Positions 54,106 to 63,500 of a stretch of DNA of 64,000 nucleotides are shown here, one piece after another. Both the position numbers and the translations under genes were made by a program. The notes beneath the pieces were generated by a model. That model was not told the DNA's origin and did not search any database. It saw only the letters and a list, made by a program, of their open reading frames with translations. The first letter of the stretch is position 1; each line of letters starts with the position of its first letter. The DNA comes from Flavobacteriaceae bacterium NBU2973. Its GTDB lineage: Bacteria > Bacteroidota > Bacteroidia > Flavobacteriales > Flavobacteriaceae. The stretch lies in the NCBI GenBank assembly GCA_026162565.1, contig JAOEIQ010000012.1, positions 28,308-92,307 on the forward strand. The letters run 5' to 3'.

Positions 54106-55227
54106 ATGAAAAAAGCATTTAAAATTATTTTAGGAATAGTACTACTATTAGCTCTAGCTTTTGTACTTAAGTACTTTAAAGACGCAAACTCTAAAGAAGT
54201 AGTAGATTATGATGTAGAAGAACCATTTTACACATCTATACAAACTAAAACTGTAGCTACAGGAAAATTAAATCCAGAAGAGGAAATCGAATTAAAACCA
54301 CAAGTTGGTGGTATTATCGATAAAATTTTGGTAGAAGAAGGAGACCTTGTAAAAAAGGGAGACTTAATCGCAAAAATTCGTGTAGTGCCTAATGAGCAGA
54401 ACCTTGCGAGTGCTAATAGCCAAATCCGTACAGCGCGTTTATCGTCAGATAACTCAAAAATTTTGTACGATAGAAATAAGGCACTTTTTGAAAAAGGAGT
54501 TATCTCTAAACAAGATTTTGAAAATAGTGAGTTAGCTTACAATCAAGCAAAAGAGCAGCTCGATCAAGCACAAAATAATTATCAAATTATTAGAAGAGGT
54601 TCTTTGTCTGGTGGAGGATCTGCCAACACAAACATTATTGCTCAGATTTCAGGAACAGTATTAGAAATTCCTGTTAGAGAAGGAGATCAAGTAATTGAAA
54701 GTAATAGTTTTAATGCTGGAACAACTGTGGCTACAATTGCAGATATGAATAAAATGATTTTTGAAGGAAAAGTAGATGAAGCCGAAGTTGGTAAAATAGA
54801 TGAAGGCAAAGAGATTAAAGTTATTCTTGGAGCTATTACAGAAAAAGAATTTCCTGCAACTTTAACATTTGTTGCGCCCAAAGGAAAAGAAGAAAATGGT
54901 GCTGTACAGTTTACAATAAAGGCTGATGTTACAGTGGAGGCTTCTACTAAAATTAGAGCAGGTTATAGTGCTAATGCTGAAATAGAATTAGCTGCAAAAG
55001 ATAGTGTTCTTGTAATTAAAGAATCGTTACTTCAGTTTAATAGAATTACAGAAAAGCCTTTTGTTGAAGTTGAGACTGAAGCAGGTAAATATGAGAAGAA
55101 AGATGTTGAATTAGGGATTTCTGATGGAATAAATGTGGAAATACTAGAAGGTGTTGCAGAAGGTGATAAAATAAAAGTATGGAATAAAGCAACTAAAGAA
55201 GATGATGAAGATGAAGATAACGACTAA
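54106..55227 (+). CDS. Periplasmic adaptor (MacA/HlyD-like membrane fusion protein)
   Basis: The adaptor (373 residues) has an N-terminal helix (about 4-21), a biotinyl-lipoyl-like half (PQVGGIIDKILVEEGDLVKKGD), a coiled-coil hairpin (about 105-165, helix with QDFENSELAYNQAKEQLDQA), the second lipoyl half (ISGTVLEIPVREGDQV) and a beta-barrel and membrane-proximal C-terminal part. The tail is acidic (KEDDEDEDND). It bridges the inner-membrane permeases and TolC. Its end lies 13 nt before the TolC start chosen here. Confidence 0.94.
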   Translation: MKKAFKIILGIVLLLALAFVLKYFKDANSKEVVDYDVEEPFYTSIQTKTVATGKLNPEEEIELKPQVGGIIDKILVEEGDLVKKGDLIAKIRVVPNEQNLASANSQIRTARLSSDNSKILYDRNKALFEKGVISKQDFENSELAYNQAKEQLDQAQNNYQIIRRGSLSGGGSANTNIIAQISGTVLEIPVREGDQVIESNSFNAGTTVATIADMNKMIFEGKVDEAEVGKIDEGKEIKVILGAITEKEFPATLTFVAPKGKEENGAVQFTIKADVTVEASTKIRAGYSANAEIELAAKDSVLVIKESLLQFNRITEKPFVEVETEAGKYEKKDVELGISDGINVEILEGVAEGDKIKVWNKATKEDDEDEDND

Positions 55228-55240
55228 TACCACTTCAATA

Positions 55241-56560
55241 ATGAAACAATGTATTTTTGCAATAGCATTATTAGTTGGCCTGTCTGTGAGTGCTCAAAAA
55301 AAGTGGACGCTTCAGGAGTGTGTTAATCATGCTTTAGAGAATAACATTACAGTAAGACAAGGGCAAAATACCATACTTATTAATGAACAAGACGTAGTAG
55401 CTGCAAAAGGAAATTTTTTACCAAGTGTTTCTGGTAATGCTGGACATGTTCTATCTTTAGGAAACAGAGAGCTTTTCCCAGGTCAATTTGTTGATAGAAC
55501 GGATAACAGTACCTTTATTAGTGTAGGAGCTAATCAAACTATTTTCAATGGTTTTAGAAACCTTAACTTAAAAAAACAAGCTCAATTAACATTAGAGAGT
55601 AACGAATTAGAATTAGCAAGAATAAAGGATGATATTTCTTTAAACGTTGTTAATGCTTATTTAAATGTGTTATTCAACAAAGAGAATTTAGAAACAGCTC
55701 AAGCTCAAGTAGAGTTTTCTAAAGGGCAAGTAGACCAAGTAAAAGAGCTAGTTGAGGTCGGATCTCAAGCTCAAGTAGATGTGTATGATGCAGAAGCAAC
55801 TTTAGCAACAGACAAACAAAATCAAACCACTGCAGAGAACAATTATAACTTAGCCTTGTTATCATTATCACAACTTTTGCAAATCCCTTTTGATGGATTT
55901 GAGGTTGATATAATTGATGTAGATACACCTAGTAATAATTTGTTATATAATGATGTTAATCCAATTTTAGATTATGCTTTTCAGAATCGAAATGAGATCA
56001 AGGTAGCTGAGAAAAATATTGAGAATGCTAAAGTTGGTACTGAAATCTCTAAAAGTGGATTTTATCCAACAGTAACTGGTGGTTATACTCTGGGAACTAA
56101 TGTGTTCTACACAAACTTAATAGATACTGAAGACGCTTTCTTTAATCAGATAAATGATCAAAAAAGTCACAGATTTAATATTAATGTAAATATTCCAATT
56201 TTTTCAAGATTTCAAAATAAAACAGCTGTTGCGCAATCAAAAATTAGAGAAGAAAATGCTTTATTAAACCTAGAGCAACAAAAATTAAATCTAGAGTCTA
56301 CTATTCAAAGAGCCTTTGCTGATGCAAAAGCTGCTTTTAATAGTTATTTAGCTGCTAAAGAGTCGTTAGAATCTCAGCAGCTAGCTTTCGACAACTCACA
56401 GGAGCGATATAATTTAGGTAGTATGAATGCTTTTAATCTAGAGCAGGCAAGAATTCGACTAATTAATGCACAAAATTCGTTAACAAATGCGAAATACGAT
56501 TTTGTTTTCAGAACAAAAGTTTTAGACTTTTTCATAGGTAAACCAATCACTGTAGATTAA
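55241..56560 (+). CDS. TolC-family outer membrane efflux protein
   Basis: The product (439 residues) is an outer-membrane channel partner. The start at 55241 gives a clean signal peptide (MKQCIFAIALLVGLSVSAQ); an upstream in-frame ATG at 55202 overlaps the adaptor and looks less likely. Two long OEP repeats of coiled-coil helices (about 25-215 and 230-439) are visible, with WTLQECVNHALENNITV at the start and LGSMNAFNLEQARIRLINAQ near the end. It is the last gene of the operon, with tsaB beginning 1 nt later. Confidence 0.94.
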   Translation: MKQCIFAIALLVGLSVSAQKKWTLQECVNHALENNITVRQGQNTILINEQDVVAAKGNFLPSVSGNAGHVLSLGNRELFPGQFVDRTDNSTFISVGANQTIFNGFRNLNLKKQAQLTLESNELELARIKDDISLNVVNAYLNVLFNKENLETAQAQVEFSKGQVDQVKELVEVGSQAQVDVYDAEATLATDKQNQTTAENNYNLALLSLSQLLQIPFDGFEVDIIDVDTPSNNLLYNDVNPILDYAFQNRNEIKVAEKNIENAKVGTEISKSGFYPTVTGGYTLGTNVFYTNLIDTEDAFFNQINDQKSHRFNINVNIPIFSRFQNKTAVAQSKIREENALLNLEQQKLNLESTIQRAFADAKAAFNSYLAAKESLESQQLAFDNSQERYNLGSMNAFNLEQARIRLINAQNSLTNAKYDFVFRTKVLDFFIGKPITVD

Positions 56561-56561
56561 T

Positions 56562-57230
56562 TTGGCTTATATACTTAACATAGAAACAGCAACAACCAAT
56601 TGTTCAGTCTCTCTTTCATTTGAAGGAGAGACTTTGGTTTTAAAAGAAGATTACGATAAAGGTTATTCTCATGCTGAACGTTTACATGTTTTTATCGATG
56701 CCGTTTTAAAAGAAGCAAGTATTCATCAAAGTCAATTAGATGCTATTTCTGTTAGTAAAGGCCCAGGATCTTATACTGGTTTACGAATTGGCGTATCTTC
56801 AGCTAAAGGCTTGTGCTTTGCTTTGAACAAACCTTTAATCTCTGTGTCTACTCTTGAGTCTTTAGCTCATCAAGTTAAAGTTGCAGATGGATTAATTATA
56901 CCAATGTTAGATGCTAGACGTTTAGAAGTATATTCATCAATATTTGATGCCAACTATAATTTAGTCAGAGAAGTGGAAGCACAAATTCTTGACGAAAATT
57001 CTTTTAAAGACTATTTAAAAGGTAAAGTGTATTTTATTGGTAGTGGTGTAGAAAAATCAAAGTCATTAATACAGCATCCAAATGCTATTTTTATTGATGA
57101 TAAATTACCGTCAGCTAATGAGATGAGTTTATTAGCTTATAACAAGTACAAAAAAAACGACATCGAAGATGTCGCTTATTTTGAGCCTTATTATTTAAAA
57201 GATTTTGTAGCTCTAAAGCCAAAATCTTAA
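56562..57230 (+). CDS. tsaB: tRNA threonylcarbamoyladenosine biosynthesis protein TsaB
   Basis: TsaB (222 residues) is the inactive-ATPase-fold partner of TsaD in t6A synthesis on tRNAs reading ANN codons. It starts with a TTG (56562) encoding MAYILNIETATTNCSVSLS, the expected first strand; GPGSYTGLRIGVSSAKG is the second signature. The stop codon is shared as TTAA with the convergent mscS gene (57227-57230). It may be co-transcribed with the efflux operon because only 1 nt separates them. Confidence 0.95.
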   Translation: MAYILNIETATTNCSVSLSFEGETLVLKEDYDKGYSHAERLHVFIDAVLKEASIHQSQLDAISVSKGPGSYTGLRIGVSSAKGLCFALNKPLISVSTLESLAHQVKVADGLIIPMLDARRLEVYSSIFDANYNLVREVEAQILDENSFKDYLKGKVYFIGSGVEKSKSLIQHPNAIFIDDKLPSANEMSLLAYNKYKKNDIEDVAYFEPYYLKDFVALKPKS

Positions 57231-58039
57231 CCTTGCTTCTGTATTTCTACACTGTGAGGATAAGGAATTTCAATTCCAGCGTTATCTAGCGCAATTTTCA
57301 CCTCTTCAGTAACGCCAAAATGAACATCCCAGTAATCTTCAGTATTGCACCAAGGTCTAACAGCAAAATTTACTGAACTATCAGCTAATTCTAATACGTT
57401 AACAGTAGGAGCAGGATCTTTTAAAACTTTAGGATGAGACGTAATCACTTGAGTTAAAACATCTTTAGTTTGTTTAATATCAGAATCATAGCCAACTCCA
57501 AATACTAAATCAACTCTTCGAGTACCTTCAGAAGTATAGTTTATTATATTTCCATTAGATAATGTTCCATTAGGAATAATAATCTCTTTGTTAGATAAAC
57601 CAGTTAATTTTGTTGTAAAAATTTCAATTTCTTTTACAACGCCCACTTCACCTTGTGCTTCAATTAAATCTCCTATTTTAATAGGTTTAAAAATCATGAG
57701 TAGCACTCCTCCAGCAAAATTAGATAGAGAACCTTGTAAAGCTAGGCCAACTGCTAAACCTGCTGCAGCAAGTATGGCTGCAAATGAGGTGGTTTCTACA
57801 CCTAGTTTACCTAATATAACTACTGCTAATAAGATTTTTAAAGACCAACCAATTAGATTTAATAAAAATTTCTGAAGACTCTCATCATAATCTCTTTTAG
57901 ACATGACTTTTTTAATTCCTTTCATTAATTTTTTAATAATCCATGTTCCGATAATCCAAATCAGGATAGCACCAATTATTTTTATACCGTAAACAGATGC
58001 AAAGTCAATTAGTTTCTCTAGAATAGTCTCAATGTTCAT
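57227..58039 (-). CDS. Small-conductance mechanosensitive channel (MscS family)
   Basis: A compact MscS of 270 residues with three transmembrane helices (about 15-40, 60-80 and 85-125), the pore helix AGLAVGLALQGSLSNFAGGV, and a beta/alpha cytoplasmic domain (IKIGDLIEAQGEVGVVKEI, IIIPNGTLSNGNIINYT). It responds to membrane tension to release osmolytes. Length matches the minimal E. coli MscS type. Convergent overlap with tsaB by 4 nt. Confidence 0.95.
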   Translation of the reverse strand: MNIETILEKLIDFASVYGIKIIGAILIWIIGTWIIKKLMKGIKKVMSKRDYDESLQKFLLNLIGWSLKILLAVVILGKLGVETTSFAAILAAAGLAVGLALQGSLSNFAGGVLLMIFKPIKIGDLIEAQGEVGVVKEIEIFTTKLTGLSNKEIIIPNGTLSNGNIINYTSEGTRRVDLVFGVGYDSDIKQTKDVLTQVITSHPKVLKDPAPTVNVLELADSSVNFAVRPWCNTEDYWDVHFGVTEEVKIALDNAGIEIPYPHSVEIQKQG

Positions 58040-58065
58040 TTAATGTTATTTTAGTTAATTAATAT

Positions 58066-58737
58066 TTATAAGAGTGAATTATAATAAGTTATTACTTTTA
58101 CTAAATCTGCCTCAGATTTTAATTTCAATTTATTCGATTTTATAAATTTTTCCACTTCCTTTTGATGAGATGGTATAGATTTTACTAACGTTTTTTTATG
58201 TATTTCAATAGGGATTAAAGTGCCATTTCTCTCTATAAAATAATAATCTTTAGTTCTTAACCTAGCTGGCTTATCTTGTTCTAGAGAAGTTTGAGCTTTT
58301 TTTTCTGGTACAAATTCTTTAATTACATATTTATGAATACTGAACGGTTTTTCTTTCAATAAACAAATAGAGATTTGATTGAATAATTGATTATCTGTAG
58401 TTACATAATTATTATAACGATATTCTTTACCTTCAGAGAGTATGTAGATTCCTTTAGACTTAAGCATACTTTCAGTTTCTGTTTTATTGTCATTTTTTAT
58501 TTCAACTTCATCTGTAAAAGCATTATATCTAAAAAAACAGTTCTTTTCTTGATTAGTAACTTCATCAATTAATTTTCCTTGTGTGTACTCTTCGTTTTCA
58601 TAAGGACTACCTTTAACATTATTTAAGTCTATTTTTCTTGCTTCTAAAGGGTTTGGTCTATCAATTTTTGGAGCAGCAATTTGTGCATTAGTGATTAAAA
58701 AAAACGAAAAGAAAAATGATAATAAAAGCGGTTTCAT
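58066..58737 (-). CDS. Secreted protein of unknown function
   Basis: The product (223 residues) has a signal peptide (cleavage after FFLITNAQ). The mature part carries NNVKGSPYENEEYTQGKL near the N-terminus, repeated beta-strand-like segments and a Lys-rich C-terminal helix. I recognise no named family; the pattern resembles many short flavobacterial secreted proteins. It lies 26 nt upstream of mscS in the same direction. Confidence 0.7.
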   Translation of the reverse strand: MKPLLLSFFFSFFLITNAQIAAPKIDRPNPLEARKIDLNNVKGSPYENEEYTQGKLIDEVTNQEKNCFFRYNAFTDEVEIKNDNKTETESMLKSKGIYILSEGKEYRYNNYVTTDNQLFNQISICLLKEKPFSIHKYVIKEFVPEKKAQTSLEQDKPARLRTKDYYFIERNGTLIPIEIHKKTLVKSIPSHQKEVEKFIKSNKLKLKSEADLVKVITYYNSLL

Positions 58738-58780
58738 AAGTAAAATAGTTTCAAGTTATTGAATTAAAAAGCAACAAAAA

Positions 58781-59143
58781 TTAAGCCAATTGATATAAGA
58801 TGGTTATTAAAGCAATAATTGCTGGAATACCTTGCACATAAAATAAGCGTATCTTTTTTGTTGAATAGGCTCCGTAAATAGCTGCTATTATTACATATGT
58901 TAGAAAGAAAACAGAAAGGTTAACGTCTTTTTTAATAAGAGAATAAATGAGTCCAGCAGCTAAAAAGCCATTGTAAAGACCTTGATTCGCTGCCAATACT
59001 TTAGTTTCTTCAGCAAACTCTTTAGATTTTAAACCAAAGGCTATGATGCCTTTAGGTTTAGTCCATAAAAACATTTCGAGCACAAGAAAGTAAAAATGTT
59101 CAAAGGCAACAAAGCAAATTAGTATAATTGAAAGAAGCTCCAT
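58781..59143 (-). CDS. DUF1304 membrane protein
   Basis: The start at 59143 gives 120 residues (MELLSIILICFVAFEHFYF). Four hydrophobic helices are present, with the DUF1304 motifs EMFLWTKPKG and ANQGLYNGFLAAGL. The family is a small integral membrane group with no firm function. An in-frame upstream ATG (59182) lies within the terminator region and is rejected. Confidence 0.88.
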   Translation of the reverse strand: MELLSIILICFVAFEHFYFLVLEMFLWTKPKGIIAFGLKSKEFAEETKVLAANQGLYNGFLAAGLIYSLIKKDVNLSVFFLTYVIIAAIYGAYSTKKIRLFYVQGIPAIIALITILYQLA

Positions 59144-59171
59144 AATTTTTGAATTTACTGTAAAGGTATCT

Positions 59172-59206
59172 AAAAAAAGCACTTCAGCAAAGAAGTGCTT
59201 TTTTTA
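59172..59206 (-). terminator. Terminator of dodecin gene
   Basis: AAAAAAAGCACTTC (59172-59185) pairs with GAAGTGCTTTTTTT (59192-59205) around a 6-nt loop. It lies downstream of the minus-strand dodecin and reads as a strong terminator in that direction. Confidence 0.85.
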
Positions 59207-59220
59207 ATGTTTAGATAAGT

Positions 59221-59421
59221 TTATTTTACTTCAAAAGTAATTTTTAAATTAACTCTAAATTCAGTTACTTCATTATCATTTACAACTGCACTTTGAGATT
59301 GTACAAATACAGACTTTATGTTTTTTACACTTTTAGAAGCTTGTTTTACTGCTTTTCTTGTAGCATCTTCCCAACTTTTATCAGAGTTTGCTAATACTTC
59401 TATAACTTTCATTACTGCCAT
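59221..59421 (-). CDS. Dodecin flavin-binding protein
   Basis: Dodecin (66 residues from the ATG at 59421) is a small dodecameric flavin or CoA-binding storage protein. The fold signature VMKVIEVLANSDKSWEDATR and a C-terminal EFRVNLKITFEVK are clear. Length is normal. An extended frame up to 59478 adds a hydrophobic stretch and is unlikely. Confidence 0.9.
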   Translation of the reverse strand: MAVMKVIEVLANSDKSWEDATRKAVKQASKSVKNIKSVFVQSQSAVVNDNEVTEFRVNLKITFEVK

Positions 59422-59492
59422 GATTATTTTTTTAAGGTTATTATTATCTATAAGAAACAAAAAAAATATGAAAGTCACAAAATATTAGTAAA

Positions 59493-60395
59493 CTAACCAT
59501 TTATAGCTTCAACTAATTCTACTTGACCATTTAGCATTTCTTTTAGCATATTTTCAATACCATTTTTAAGAGTAAATGTTGATGAAGGACAGCCACTACA
59601 AGCGCCTTGTAAAATTACTTTTACAGTTTTAGTGTTTTTATCATACGAGTCAAACTGAATATTTCCTCCATCACTTGCAACGGCAGGTTTTACGTATTCT
59701 TCGAGTATGTTAACGATTTGCTTTGATGTGTCGTCAAGCTTTTCAAAGTTTGTGTCTAATTGCTCTTGAGATTTTTCTGTTTGTTGTGAAGCATTTGGTA
59801 TTAAGATATCTTTACCAGACTCAATATAACTGCGAATAAATTCTCGAAGCTCCATCGTTATGTCATTCCAATCCGCTACATCATACTTTGTAATAGATAC
59901 ATAATTATGATCTAAAAAAATAGTTTTAACAAAAGGAAAATTAAACAATTCAAAAGCCAGTGGAGAAAGCTTCGCGTCATCAATCGATAAGAATTCAAAA
60001 GACGAAGCAGACAATTGTTTGTTGGCAACAAATTTAATTACAGATGGATTTGGTGTGCTTTCTGCATAAATAGTAACTGGTACCTTTTTTGGAGTAGCAC
60101 TAGTTTCAACAATAACGCCTCCGTTGTTGATATAATCTTCTATCTGTGTTTTCACCTCTTCTTGTACATCTTTCCATTCTACAATATTAAATCGTTCTGC
60201 TGCAATAAAATTCCCAGAAATGTAAACCTTTTTTATAAAAGGCAAATAAAATAATTGTTGCGCTAAAGGCGATTTAGAAGCCTCATCTATATTGTTAAAT
60301 TCAAAGCTTTCATTTTTAGTTAAAAAAGAATCCGCTTGAAATTTTATAATAGTTGGATTGCTAGTTTCTTGTATTGAAATGTTAATTTTTTGCAT
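59493..60395 (-). CDS. NifU-family (Nfu) protein with duplicated N-terminal domain
   Basis: The product (300 residues) is an iron-sulfur carrier or scaffold. The C-terminal Nfu domain has the cluster-binding CxxC in GACSGCPSST (residue about 275). Two Nfu N-terminal domains occur in tandem (about 5-95 and 108-195); each begins with S/T-N-P-(T/S)-I/V-I-K-F, as in TSNPTIIKFQADSF and STPNPSVIKFVANK. Duplication of the N-domain is the notable point. A -7 box (TATTTTTG on the minus strand, 60412-60419) lies upstream. Confidence 0.9.
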   Translation of the reverse strand: MQKINISIQETSNPTIIKFQADSFLTKNESFEFNNIDEASKSPLAQQLFYLPFIKKVYISGNFIAAERFNIVEWKDVQEEVKTQIEDYINNGGVIVETSATPKKVPVTIYAESTPNPSVIKFVANKQLSASSFEFLSIDDAKLSPLAFELFNFPFVKTIFLDHNYVSITKYDVADWNDITMELREFIRSYIESGKDILIPNASQQTEKSQEQLDTNFEKLDDTSKQIVNILEEYVKPAVASDGGNIQFDSYDKNTKTVKVILQGACSGCPSSTFTLKNGIENMLKEMLNGQVELVEAING

Positions 60396-60411
60396 TACAT
60401 CTAATTTTATG

Positions 60412-60419
60412 CAAAAATA
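60412..60419 (-). promoter_or_regulatory. Predicted -7 element of the nfu gene
   Basis: The minus strand reads TATTTTTG, matching TAnnTTTG, 17 nt upstream of the nfu ATG. A clear -33 element is not found. Confidence 0.45.
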
Positions 60420-60579
60420 ACAAAAGAAGTTTTGAGTTATCTATATATTTGATATTCTTATTTGTTTATTTCTTATAAGAAATTAAAAAAAATTGTAGGG
60501 ATTTTTTAGATAAGGTTGTTCTATTTAAAAGCTATGCTTTTAATAACTAAATATCTATAAAGTCTTTAAATTTAATTCT

Positions 60580-63500
60580 ATGAAAAAGGTTTACTTTCTT
60601 TTCTTTTTATTGTGTGTTAGTTTAAAAATTGAAGCGCAAGTCATAAATATAAATAATGCTGCCGATCCAGAATCAGAATTTTCTCTAGAGCAATTAGTTA
60701 CAGATGTTTTAATAGGTGGTAGTGCATGTGCAGGTGTTGATACCTTTTTAGAACAAGTTGCAGGATCACCTACTGATACTCAAACTAAAAGTTATGGGTA
60801 TTTTGAAACACCAGCTGGAGTTAATTTCCCTTTTCAAGAAGGAATAGTTTTAACAACAGGTTCGGCATTTCCTGCAGGAAATACTGTAAATGGTAATTTA
60901 ATAAATATTAATAATGGTTTAGGTGGAGATGCAGATTTAGCAGCTGCGTTAGGACAAACTAACTTAAATGACGCTACTTTTATTAAATTTAATTTTGTGC
61001 CAACTATTTCTAACTTCAGTTTCAGATTTTTAATGGCTTCAGAAGAATATGATGGTGGAACAGAATGTTCTTTTGCAGATAGTTTTGCGTTTTTATTAAG
61101 AGAAGTAGGTACTACAAATTATATTAATCTAGCTGTTTTACCAGATGGCGTAACTCCAATAAGTGTTTTAAATATTAACAATGCTCCTGGATGCGCCGCT
61201 AATACTGAATTCTTTGAAGGATATTATACTGAAGGCGTAAGAGATACTAACTACGGAGGAAGAACAACAGCTTTAACAGCTACAGCAAATGTTATACCGA
61301 ATCAAGTTTATGAGATTAAGCTAGTTGTTGCAGATCAAGGAGATTCTGCTTGGGATTCTGCTATTTTTTTGGAAGCTGGGAGTTTTGAGATAGGCTTAAA
61401 TCTTGGTCAAGATTTAACTATAGCTGCTGGTAATTCTGTTTGTACAGATACACTTGATTTAGATACAGGTTTAACAGGAGAAGTTCATAAATGGTTTTTT
61501 AATGGAGCTGAAATTATGGGTGAAACAGGGTCTATTATTAATGTTTCTCAAGATGGTACATATTCTGTTGAAGTAGAGTTTTCAGGTGGTTGTACAGCTA
61601 TGGATACAATTGAAGTAGAGTTTACGCCAGCTCCCACCGCCAATCCAGTAATGGATCAATTGATTTGTGATGATAATAATGACGGCTTTTGGGATTTTGA
61701 TTTGTTGGCATTAGATGTAGATGTATTATTAGGTCAGACAGCCGCTGATTATACAATTACGTATCATATAAGTGAGGCAGATGCAGATTCTGGAGATAAT
61801 CCATTAACGAGTCCTTACACCAATGCAGTAGCTAATACCCAAGAAACGATCTGGGTAAGAATAGAAAATAATTTAAATACCAATTGTTATTCAACAACCA
61901 GTTTTTTAATAGATGTATTTAACCAACCCGAGTTTAATGCAGTTATGGATCAATTAGTATGTGATGATGACAATGATGGTTTTTGGGATTTTGATTTGGT
62001 TGGTTTAGATGGCACAGTATTAGGTTCACAATTGGCTACAGATTTCACAGTAAGTTATCATAATAGTGAGCAAGATGCGATAGATGATTTAGGAGCTTTA
62101 TCGAGTCCTTACACCAATACTACAGCTTTTACCCAAGAAACTATTTGGGTGCGTATAGAAAATAATGGTAATACCTCTTGTTTTGAAACAGGATCATTTA
62201 ATATTAATGTATTTAGAACACCAGAAGCTAATCCAGTATTAAACCAATTAATATGTGATGATAACAACGATGGGTTTTGGGATTTTGATTTACAAGCATT
62301 AAATACAGAAGTATTAGCTGGTCAAACAGCAACAGACTATTCAATTACCTATCACTTAAGTGAGCTAGATGCAGACACAAATACAAATGCATTAGCAAAT
62401 CCCTACACCAATCAAGTAGCTTATACAGAAGAGACTATTTGGGTACGAATTGAGAATAATTTAAATACAGACTGTTTTGCAACTACCAGTTTTATAATAG
62501 ATGTATTTGACACAGCAACAGCTATACCAGTTGAATATGCTTTATGTGATGATGCTATAGATGGCGATGACACCAATGGCATTGTAGAGTTTGATTTAGC
62601 AACTATTGAAGCTCAAGTTTTAGGACTACAGAGTACGATGCAGTTTACTGTTAGTTACTATTTAAATCAGGCAGATGCAGATGCTGGTACACCAACCTTA
62701 CCATTATTATATACCAATACAACAGCCAACACGCAGCAGATAGTTGTACGTGTAGACAACATTGATAATTCAGATTGTTATGCCACGGCGCTAGTTGATT
62801 TAGTGGTAAATCCCTTACCAGTAATTACGCCATTAGTAGAGCTTCGTCAATGTGATGATGATACCAACGATGGTTTTGTAGATTTTAATTTAACCGAAGC
62901 CAATGAGTTGATATCGGCTAATTTTGCAATAGAGACTTTTAGCTATTATCTCACACAAGTAGATGCAGAGTCTGGTATGAATGCGATTGCAAATCCCACA
63001 GCATATACCAATACAGATCCTACAGCAGCACCAGATGTTTTATATTTTAGAGTTGAGACTACAGACGGCTGTTATCGTACAGGACAATTAAATTTAATAG
63101 TATCTACAACCCAAATTCCAGTAGGATTTGAGTTAACCTATGAGGTTTGTGATGATGATTTAGTAGATGGCGATGAGCTCAATGGTGTAGCAGCATTCGA
63201 TTTTAGTGATGCCACAGCGCAATTTGAAGCCTTATTTCCAATGGGTCAATCCCTTACGATTACGTATTATGAGAATTTAACCGATGCATTAGCAGAGCAG
63301 AATGCGATAACAGACACGAGTAATCACAGAAATGATGCTTCACCAATTACACAAAATATTGTAGTACGTATAGATAGTGATGTCGATAATGGCTGTTTAG
63401 GATTAGGAGAGCATATACGCTTAACCGTTAATCCGTTGCCAGTAGTTCCAACAATAACACCTTTTGTGGGTTGTGGTGTCAATGGCGTATTTGATTTTGA

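Noticed and set aside
60444..60451. TATATTTG as promoter for the choice-of-anchor-L gene
   Set aside because: No TTTG at proper spacing and a 5' leader of more than 100 nt would be needed; not strong enough to annotate.
61640..62516. Regular direct repeats considered as a CRISPR or other non-coding array
   Set aside because: Repeat period is about 295 bp, a multiple-of-three protein repeat in a continuous open frame.
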